Source: JBGOUJ01 sp041477005 (GTDB lineage: Bacteria; Acidobacteriota; Terriglobia; Bryobacterales; JACQDG01). Taken from it: a stretch of 5,472 nucleotides of DNA. A program made the position numbers and the translations under genes. The stretch spans positions 1 to 5,472 of the forward strand of contig JBGOUJ010000536.1 of the NCBI GenBank assembly GCA_041477005.1, given 5' to 3'. Shown piece after piece: positions 1 to 5,131 of the stretch. Each line of letters starts with the position of its first letter. Position 1 is the first letter of the stretch. The notes beneath the pieces are model-generated. The model saw only the letters and a list, made by a program, of their open reading frames with translations. It did not search any database and was not told where the DNA came from.

Positions 1-339
1 GGCGCCCCGAAGGCCATGGACCTGGGTTTGCTCTACAAGGCGATCGAGCAGAGGCAGGTGGACATGGTGGCGGGCAACACGACCGACGGGGTGCTATCGG
101 TGCTCGACGTTAAGGTCCTCGCGGACGACAGGCGGTATTTCCCTCCTTATCAGGCGGCGGTGGTGGTGCGAGAACAGTCGCTGGCGGCCTACCCCGGCTT
201 GCGGCAAGCGCTCGATGAACTGGGGGGCAAGTTCTCCGATCAGGCGATGCGGAAGCTCAATTACCAGGTGGACGGAGAGCATCGGCCGGTGGCGGAGGTG
301 GCGGCGCGCTTCCTTCGGGAGGCGGGGCTGGGGCGTTGA
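1..339 (+). CDS. Osmoprotectant ABC transporter substrate-binding domain, C-terminal part (5' truncated)
   Basis: This is the last 112 codons of a gene that starts before the window; the frame is open from base 1 and ends at TGA 337-339. The product resembles the second lobe of the OpuAC/ProX-type domain (glycine betaine, choline and related compatible solutes). Seen in the sequence: a leader into 'MDLGLLYKAI', the block 'VDMVAGNTTDG', then 'VLADDRRYFPPYQAAVVVR', and near the end 'MRKLNYQVDGEHRP' followed by 'EVAARFLREAGL'. This order and spacing are typical of the family C-terminus. In known systems the domain captures the solute outside the membrane and delivers it to the permease; in many bacteria it is fused to the permease in one chain, and the missing upstream part would decide this. 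The ATG at 16 is internal, not a start. Family assignment is firm; the exact substrate is not. Confidence 0.88.
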   Translation, partial: GAPKAMDLGLLYKAIEQRQVDMVAGNTTDGVLSVLDVKVLADDRRYFPPYQAAVVVREQSLAAYPGLRQALDELGGKFSDQAMRKLNYQVDGEHRPVAEVAARFLREAGLGR

Positions 340-490
340 ATGTTGCCAGGGGTCTCGGGCGATCAATCCTTGCCGGCCGCAGCCGAGCCTCCTGAATTCA
401 ATCCACGGAAGCGCCTATTCGAACCAGCCCGCACCGGCGCTCATGAGGACTATGGGAAGGAAGCCAGATGGTCCGGCGGGCGCAGGCGGT
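340..490. other. Convergent intergenic spacer
   Basis: These 151 bases separate the 3' ends of the transporter gene and the wHTH gene. I looked for a bidirectional terminator and found only short, long-loop inverted repeats (CTCGG/CCGAG, AGCGCC/GGCGCT) without a T-run, so none is called. An ATG directly after the transporter stop (340) opens a 71-codon frame, but that frame runs into the 3' end of the opposite gene and looks like chance coding potential. Confidence 0.5.
469..481 (+). repeat. 13-bp direct repeat, left copy
   Basis: The 13-mer TGGTCCGGCGGGC occurs here and again at 1000-1012 in the same orientation. The two copies bracket the small wHTH gene and its upstream region. The bases either side of each copy differ. 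In a GC-rich window of this size a 13-base match can arise by chance, so the call is only that the repeat exists, not that it has a function. Confidence 0.4.
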
Positions 491-742
491 TCATAGCAGC
501 GGCCGAATGTCGGAGGCCGTCAGGTAGACTTCGAATTCTTCTTCGCCGTGCTTGAACTTCTTTGTTTGGAGCAAGTTGCGCTTGACGAGGTTGCTGATCT
601 CGAGTGTAAGATCGTCCCCGGCGCGATTCAGCTTGACGGCGAGTTCATCGGCGGATGCTGCGCCGACCTCCTTGAGTTTTCGCAATAATGCCAGCTCTTC
701 CGGAGAAATGCCAATTAATTGATCCAGGAGACTGGATGGCAT
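491..742 (-). CDS. Small probable winged-helix DNA-binding protein (83 aa)
   Basis: The product is not recognised as a named family. Predicted structure from the sequence fits a compact winged helix: a helix around residues 14-26 (PEELALLRKLKEV), a short helix at 30-38 (SADELAVKL), a candidate recognition helix at 43-55 (DDLTLEISNLVKR), and a basic, strand-rich wing at 57-75 (LLQTKKFKHGEEEFEVYLT). This resembles the core of MarR- or ArsR-like regulators without an obvious ligand or dimerisation domain. The ATG at 742 is supported by GAGG(A) on the minus strand (747-751), about 5 bases upstream. The gene is convergent with the transporter and divergent from the DUF1266/M48 gene. Hand-counted GC over 541-720 is about 53%, lower than the 63% counted in the dehydratase gene, so recent acquisition is possible. 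DNA binding is inferred from shape only. Confidence 0.68.
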   Translation of the reverse strand: MPSSLLDQLIGISPEELALLRKLKEVGAASADELAVKLNRAGDDLTLEISNLVKRNLLQTKKFKHGEEEFEVYLTASDIRPLL

Positions 743-771
743 ATGATCCTCGCTCGATCTAGGTCGTAATT

Positions 772-777
772 ATTGTA
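772..777 (-). promoter_or_regulatory. Possible -10 element for the wHTH gene
   Basis: Read on the minus strand, the hexamer is TACAAT, five of six matches to TATAAT, in a locally AT-rich patch 30 bases upstream of the wHTH start codon. That distance leaves room for the ribosome binding site at 747-751. No good -35 hexamer lies 16-18 bases further upstream, so either the promoter needs an activator or the match is chance. Confidence 0.3.
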
Positions 778-999
778 CTACCGGTGGCACACGTTCTCCG
801 CTCTCGCCCGCCGGAAAATATAGCACAGCCGCGAGGCGCCCTCTCCGGGAGACCCAAACGAAAACGAGCTCGGCAAAGAATATCGGAAGGCCATCCTCAA
901 CCACCCTCGAGGGTTAAGCCTGTCCGAAGGGGCCGGCAGTGCGCCCACCAAGCTACCGAACGGGCCCCGGTTGCCGTCAGCGCGCCGCGCGCCTCACGC

Positions 1000-1012
1000 T
1001 GGTCCGGCGGGC
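1000..1012 (+). repeat. 13-bp direct repeat, right copy
   Basis: Second copy of TGGTCCGGCGGGC, in the same orientation as the copy at 469-481. It sits just before the AT-rich palindrome that precedes the DUF1266/M48 gene. Confidence 0.4.
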
Positions 1013-1024
1013 CCATCTCGGTCT

Positions 1025-1034
1025 AGTATATACT
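1025..1034 (+). promoter_or_regulatory. Perfect 10-bp palindrome AGTATATACT containing a -10-like hexamer
   Basis: AGTATATACT equals its own reverse complement and stands out as an AT-rich island in GC-rich DNA. It contains TATACT (1029-1034), five of six matches to the bacterial -10 consensus, on the strand of the DUF1266/M48 gene and about 90 bases before its start. No clear -35 is present at the expected distance. It could be a -10 box, an operator for a dimeric regulator, or both overlapping. Evidence is sequence shape only. Confidence 0.35.
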
Positions 1035-1126
1035 CAAGCCAGCTCATGCGGAGGATTGCAGCGATGTGACGGCTGCGGAGATCCGGCGTCGGATCGCGGC
1101 GGGAGAAGCGTGTAAGGCGGAACACC

Positions 1127-3541
1127 GTGACGAACTGGGGCGAAGACAGAATGCCGCCGAATGAGCCGGGAGGGCGCAGCCGGCTTGTGCTCGCTGTCTC
1201 GCGGAGCGCCGCGGCCGCGCTCGTTTGCACCGCCGCATTGGCTGCGCAGCAACCGCCGCCGCTGAGCCCCGTTCAATCGCGGATCCTGGCTACATCGGCG
1301 CTCCTGTTCGAGCGCGAGGGACTGCGGCACGACCTCATCTCCGGAGTGGAACCCGGCGAAAACGGACGGCAGCGTCTCCAGCACTACCTTTCGGGGAACT
1401 GGGGCGTCACAAATCACCAAGAGCTTATCAATGTTCTCGAGGCGCTGAAAAAGATCGGCTATCGTGAACGATACCGGGCGCTGGCTGCGCTCAGCGAGGC
1501 CGAGCTGCACGACCGGATCGCCGCCGCCCCAGGCGAGGAGCGATACCCGCTCGAACTGGTTCTCAAAACTCACGCCCGGCACGGACGCTCGGCGCTCCTG
1601 GCGTGGGATCTCGTCCGTTACGTAGCGGTATGTCGCTGGGGCTACGGTCTCGGTTATCTCACAGACGAGGAGTTCTGGAGCCGGGTAACAGCGGCTGCAC
1701 AGGATCTGCAACGGAGCTTCCGATCGTGGCAGGAGATGGGAGACGACTACCTGCTCGGCCGCGAGTTCTGGGGCTCCAGCGGCGCGACCGACATGGCCAA
1801 CGCATGGAGCGACTGGGCGTACCGAGCGCTGCTTACGAATCCTTGGAGTCCGTGGCGCAAGCTGGAATGGGGTATGGACATCGGCCGAGGTCCCGTGCCC
1901 GAGTCACGCGAGACGAATGCAACTCTCATCTTGTATCCGAGGCCCGGCGGCCTGACATGTTTTTCGGTTGACGTCCGCAATCGGCCTGACCTCGATTTGA
2001 AGCCCGCGATGGCCGAAATGCTCGCCTGCCAGGTACGGCTGATTTACGAGAACTCGCAGAACGGCGACTACCATCTGGCGGGCGACTGCGTGCGTCCGGA
2101 GTTTGCCGTGCGGGCGCAATTGCGAGCGTCCTTTCCAATTCCGCGGCTTGCGGCGGCCCTCCAGCCATTGGATGTGACCAAGCTTTTCATCGAGGTTCAG
2201 CACAGCCTGGGCGGCCCGTCGGAGTTGCGCCCGCCGGGCCGCTTTTCCTGGGTAGCCGGCGGCATCGAATACCAGATGCTCACCATGGACCTGGATGAAG
2301 CGGCGCAGGACCTTCACGTCACATACGGGTACACGCCCGCTGATTTCCACCGGCTGGCTGCGATGGCGGCGACGTTCGCGGCAGCCGTTCTCGTGCTGGT
2401 TTTCCTGCACAACGCGGCCGTTAGGGCGGCTGCTTCGGGATCGCGTTCGGCGGCAGACGACCTGTTCCTGAAGTGGCGGGGTACGCTGAGCGCTCTTCTG
2501 TGGGTCGGGTGGACGGCGCTCGTCTGCGCTGCCGGCGCCCTGCCGATGATCCGACTTTGGGCCCGCGGCGAGGGGTTTCTCCCCTCGATACCGGCGATCG
2601 CGCTCCTCGGGCTGCCTCCGCTGATCGTCGAGATCCTTTCTACCCTTATGACGGCGCCCACGTCGCGGCTGCTCCAAGGATCGGACTCGGGATACCGGGA
2701 GGCTTTTTGGACGGGACTCTGGTGCGGTCTCACGCGGGTTCCGCCGTTCGCGGCGGTGTTGGTGGCTCGCGATCCGCAGCGCGACCCCAACCTCGCGAAC
2801 GTTCTGTTCTTGCTGCCTTTGCTGCTGCTTCTCGAAACATTGGCGATGCGGCGTTGCTTGCGCGCTCTCGGCTATGCCGGCGCGGAAGTGCTGGGAGGGT
2901 CCCTCAAGACGCGCGTGTTCGATCTGGCGCATGCAGCCGGTGCGCCGATTCGAAAGCTGGTGATGCTTCGTCCTCAGCCATCGAAATCGTTCGCCAGCTT
3001 CGTTTCGGCGAAGGGATATCTGACCCTTGCCCCGGAGCTCCTCGAGCATCTGGATCGTCGCGAGATCGAGGCGCTGGTGAGCTTCGAGCTGACCAGGTTC
3101 CGCCTGGGTCATCCGCGCCGCATGATCTGGATCGGCTGCGCCGGCCTGTTGCTGTCGATCGTTTATCTTTACTGGCTCCCTGGAGACAGCGGATGGCCGG
3201 TCCTGAAGTGCCTCGAGGTGATTCAATGGCTGTGCATCTGGAATCACCGCTCGCTAATACGAAGAGCAGACGCGCTGGCCTGGAAATTGACCGGCGATGC
3301 GCAGGCGATGATCTCGATGCTGCGAAAAGTGGACCAGCTTCGCGTATTGTCCTTCGGCTCCCAGCGCGAAACCGATCGGTGGTGCGGGCCCATTTCCATC
3401 GAGTCGCGAGTACGGGCTATCGCCAGCCAGGCTGGAATCGCGCCGGAGGAGGCTGAGCGGAATCAACCGAGAGCGGCGACTCGGGGTGAGCGATGGGAGG
3501 CCGGTACGTTGCGCGAAGGACCGCTCATCCTGCCCGTGTGA
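1127..3541 (+). CDS. DUF1266 - inactive M48 (HtpX/Ste24-like) peptidase fusion, membrane protein (804 aa)
   Basis: Two family signatures are visible. Residues about 87-217 match DUF1266: 'NWGVTNHQELINVLEAL', 'WDLVRYVAVCRWGYGLGYLTDEEFW', then 'SFRSWQEMGDDYLLGREFW'. After a Trp-rich linker and a 160-residue region of unknown fold come hydrophobic segments near 408-428, 452-472, 486-508 and 556-575. Residues about 590-775 then resemble an M48 metallopeptidase: 'SFVSAKGYLTLAPELLEHLDRREIEALV', FELTR at 653-657 where M48 has HExxH, 'RLGH' at 659-662, more membrane segments near 666-684 and 690-705, and 'RRADALAWKLTGD' from 712, where M48 has ExxAD. Both zinc histidines (F653, R657) and the later Glu (I711) are lost; only E654 remains. 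A signal-like stretch lies at 20-40. GTG 1127 has AGGCGG 6 bases before it; ATG 1151 is an alternative start. Function is unknown; a scaffold or binding role is inference. Confidence 0.85.
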   Translation: MTNWGEDRMPPNEPGGRSRLVLAVSRSAAAALVCTAALAAQQPPPLSPVQSRILATSALLFEREGLRHDLISGVEPGENGRQRLQHYLSGNWGVTNHQELINVLEALKKIGYRERYRALAALSEAELHDRIAAAPGEERYPLELVLKTHARHGRSALLAWDLVRYVAVCRWGYGLGYLTDEEFWSRVTAAAQDLQRSFRSWQEMGDDYLLGREFWGSSGATDMANAWSDWAYRALLTNPWSPWRKLEWGMDIGRGPVPESRETNATLILYPRPGGLTCFSVDVRNRPDLDLKPAMAEMLACQVRLIYENSQNGDYHLAGDCVRPEFAVRAQLRASFPIPRLAAALQPLDVTKLFIEVQHSLGGPSELRPPGRFSWVAGGIEYQMLTMDLDEAAQDLHVTYGYTPADFHRLAAMAATFAAAVLVLVFLHNAAVRAAASGSRSAADDLFLKWRGTLSALLWVGWTALVCAAGALPMIRLWARGEGFLPSIPAIALLGLPPLIVEILSTLMTAPTSRLLQGSDSGYREAFWTGLWCGLTRVPPFAAVLVARDPQRDPNLANVLFLLPLLLLLETLAMRRCLRALGYAGAEVLGGSLKTRVFDLAHAAGAPIRKLVMLRPQPSKSFASFVSAKGYLTLAPELLEHLDRREIEALVSFELTRFRLGHPRRMIWIGCAGLLLSIVYLYWLPGDSGWPVLKCLEVIQWLCIWNHRSLIRRADALAWKLTGDAQAMISMLRKVDQLRVLSFGSQRETDRWCGPISIESRVRAIASQAGIAPEEAERNQPRAATRGERWEAGTLREGPLILPV
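2592..2860 (+). repeat. Internal segment of the DUF1266/M48 gene, copy 1 of a direct repeat
   Basis: These 269 bases encode residues about 489-578, the hydrophobic segments just before the M48 domain. They recur at 3545-3812 in the same orientation with 8 mismatches and one missing base, about 97% identity by direct comparison. The reading frame is intact here, so this is taken as the parental copy. The two copies start 953 bases apart. Confidence 0.93.
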
Positions 3542-3544
3542 CGG

Positions 3545-3824
3545 CGGCGATCGCGCTCCTCGGGCTGCCTCCGCTGATCGTCGAGATCCTATCTACCCTT
3601 ATGACGGCGCCCACGTCGCGGCTGCTCCCAGGATCGGGCTCGGGATACCGGGAGGCTTTTTGGACGGGACTCTGGTGCGGTCTCACGCGGGTTCCGCCGT
3701 TCGCGGCGGTGTGGTGGCTCGCGATCCGCGGCGCGACCCCAACCTCGCGACCGTTCTGTTCTTGCCGCCTTTGCTGCTGCTTCTCGAAACATTGGCGCTG
3801 CGGGGTTGCTTGACACCACTCTGA
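3545..3824 (+). pseudogene. Decayed partial duplicate of the DUF1266/M48 gene
   Basis: Bases 3545-3812 repeat 2592-2860 of the preceding gene; similarity starts 3 bases after that gene's stop codon. One T of the TT at 2759-2760 is missing near 3712, which shifts the frame. Before it the translation follows 'AIALLGLPPLIVEILSTLMT' and continues to 'PPFAAV'; after it the matching frame continues 'VARDPRRDPNLATVLFL' and stops at TGA 3822-3824. Of 8 substitutions, 7 change the amino acid (Q to P, D to G, Q to R, N to T, L to P, M to L, R to G) and one is silent, as expected without selection. Neither the DUF1266 part nor the M48 core is present, so no functional product is expected. The alternatives are a collapsed tandem paralogue, or a mis-assembly joining two strain variants. 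Confidence 0.85.
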
Positions 3825-3832
3825 ACCCTTTT

Positions 3833-3840
3833 GAGGAGGG
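3833..3840 (+). promoter_or_regulatory. Orphan Shine-Dalgarno-like sequence
   Basis: GAGGAGGG is the strongest ribosome-binding-like site in this part of the window, yet no ATG, GTG or TTG follows at 5-12 bases. The nearest in-frame start, GTG 3860, is about 20 bases away, and the preferred ATG 3905 about 65. It may be the remnant of a start region whose gene was lost in the rearrangement that left the duplicate, or simply chance. Confidence 0.3.
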
Positions 3841-3904
3841 ACAGGCGAGCCGCTGACCGGTGGCGGCGGTCGCTGTGGTCGCGGTCGTGCTAAGCTTGTC
3901 CGCT

Positions 3905-5125
3905 ATGAAGCGCCGAGAGTTTCTCTGTGCTGCCGCCGGCGCCGGTCTGGCAGCCCCCATCCAGCCTGCCCGGGCCGCAGGTCCGGCTAAGTCCCTCAAC
4001 CTCAAGATCACGGGCCTCAAGACGTTCGTGGTCTATGTCGGAGGCCTCAACTGGGTCTTCTGTAAGATCTACACCAACCAAGGGATCACCGGCCTCGGCG
4101 AGGGGTCGGTCACCAGCAAAGAGGCCACGGTCGCCCAGGCCATCATGGAACATGAGCGGTTCCTGATCGGCAAAGATCCGACGGACATCGAGTTGCTGTG
4201 GCAGAGCATGTTCCGGTATCCGCGCTGGCGCGGCGGGCCGATCCTCAACAGCGCCATCAGCGCGGTCGAGATCGCTCTTTGGGATATCACCGGCCAGGCG
4301 CTCGGCGTGCCGATCTACAAGCTGCTCGGCGGCGCGGCGCGGAAGCGCATCCGGATGTATAAGGACGTGGGTTCCACTCCCGAAGCCTTTCTGCAGGCCA
4401 AGGCGGAGGGGTACACGGCGGCCAAGTCCGGCTTCATCACGGTCAACAACGACCTGGTGATTCCGTCGCTCGCCGTGCGGGAGGCGGCCAAGAAGCTCGA
4501 AGCCGTTCGCAGAGCCGTCGGCGACGATTTCGACATCTGCATCGACGCCCACGGCCAGTTGACCACCGTGATGGCCGTCGATTTCTGCACGCGCATCGAG
4601 GAGCTGCGGCCGATGTTCGTCGAGGAGCCCACGCAGATCGAAGACCTCGAGGAGCTCGCTCTGCTGCGCCAGAAGACGAAAGTGCCGCTCGCGACCGGCG
4701 AGCGCTCGTTCACCAAATACGGCTTCGCCGAGTTCTGCACGCGGCACCTGGTCAACTACATCCAGCCGGACGTCTGCCACGCCGGCGGCATCCTGGAGCT
4801 CAAGAAAATCGGTACGATCGCCGAGACATTTCGGGTCGAGATGGCGCCGCACAACCCGCAGAGCGAGGTGAGCACGCTTGCCTCGCTGCACGTGGACGCC
4901 ACCACGCCGGCGGCGACCATTCAGGAATACTCGCCGCGCCGCGATGCCTGGGTCCAGGATCTGTTCAACGGCGGCGCCGTGAGGATCAAGGACGGCTACG
5001 CCGAGCTGCCCGACCGTCCCGGCCTGGGTGTGGACGTGAACGAGAAGGTCGCCGCCCAGCATCCGTATCAGCCGGTGAACCGGCCGAACTTCGTCTTTTC
5101 CGATGGAGGCGTGGCTGACCACTAG
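3905..5125 (+). CDS. Tat-exported enolase-superfamily protein, mandelate racemase/D-galactonate dehydratase type (406 aa)
   Basis: The family usually removes water from, or epimerises, sugar acids by abstracting the proton next to a carboxylate, using Mg2+. The N-terminus 'MKRREFLCAAAGAGLAAPI' is a twin-arginine signal (R3-R4, then a hydrophobic run) with a likely cleavage after 'PARA' (residue 24). The N-terminal capping domain spans about 31-150. The barrel carries the metal ligands D214 in 'CIDAHGQ', the Glu of 'FVEEPT' (240/241) and E266 in 'ATGERSF'. The catalytic pair is D289 in 'IQPDVCHAGG' and H316 in 'APHNP', with a late Glu at 341 in 'IQEYS'; H216 is a candidate acid. These match D-galactonate dehydratase-like members best. 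ATG 3905 is chosen over GTG 3860 because it puts the Arg pair at the start of a normal Tat signal, although no good ribosome binding site precedes it. It forms a probable operon with the next gene. The substrate is unknown. Confidence 0.9.
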   Translation: MKRREFLCAAAGAGLAAPIQPARAAGPAKSLNLKITGLKTFVVYVGGLNWVFCKIYTNQGITGLGEGSVTSKEATVAQAIMEHERFLIGKDPTDIELLWQSMFRYPRWRGGPILNSAISAVEIALWDITGQALGVPIYKLLGGAARKRIRMYKDVGSTPEAFLQAKAEGYTAAKSGFITVNNDLVIPSLAVREAAKKLEAVRRAVGDDFDICIDAHGQLTTVMAVDFCTRIEELRPMFVEEPTQIEDLEELALLRQKTKVPLATGERSFTKYGFAEFCTRHLVNYIQPDVCHAGGILELKKIGTIAETFRVEMAPHNPQSEVSTLASLHVDATTPAATIQEYSPRRDAWVQDLFNGGAVRIKDGYAELPDRPGLGVDVNEKVAAQHPYQPVNRPNFVFSDGGVADH

Positions 5126-5131
5126 ACCGCG

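Larger units (their letters stand above)
743..1126. other. Divergent intergenic region, 384 bp, no convincing gene
   Basis: This lies between the starts of the wHTH gene (-) and the DUF1266/M48 gene (+). Its left end (about 755-780) is AT-rich and carries a minus-strand -10-like hexamer; its right end carries the perfect palindrome AGTATATACT. The middle, 800-1010, is GC-rich with no recognisable domain in any frame. An 80-codon plus-strand frame at 784-1026 has an Arg/Pro-rich, low-information translation typical of random GC-rich DNA, and no ribosome binding site stands out. No RNA gene was recognised. Confidence 0.5.

Noticed and set aside
408..430. TTCGAA-containing stretch reminiscent of a tRNA T-loop, on either strand
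   Set aside because: The bases flanking the loop do not pair to form a T-stem, and no acceptor or anticodon arm could be placed.
340..490. Possible bidirectional terminator between convergent genes
   Set aside because: Only 5-6 bp inverted repeats with loops of 20 bases or more and no T-tract were found.
340..555. 71-codon frame starting directly after the transporter stop (TGAATG)
   Set aside because: It has no recognisable motif, overlaps the 3' end of the supported minus-strand wHTH gene, and its Arg/Gly/Pro-rich end looks random.
1904..3247. Minus-strand open frame of 447 codons opposite the DUF1266/M48 gene
   Set aside because: The Arg/Gln-rich translation lacks any motif and mirrors the well-supported sense gene.
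2473..3456. Second plus-strand frame (327 codons) inside the DUF1266/M48 gene
   Set aside because: It is an out-of-frame shadow with low-complexity Arg/Ala/Gly composition; the main frame carries family motifs on both sides of it.
3810..3815. Perfect TTGACA -35 hexamer at the right end of the duplicate
   Set aside because: The sequence 16-18 bases downstream is GAGGAG-like with no -10 resemblance, so it is probably an accident of the junction.
3860..3904. Upstream GTG start adding 15 residues to the dehydratase
   Set aside because: The added residues form a second hydrophobic stretch in front of an otherwise normal Tat signal, and the nearest ribosome-binding-like site is about 20 bases away.
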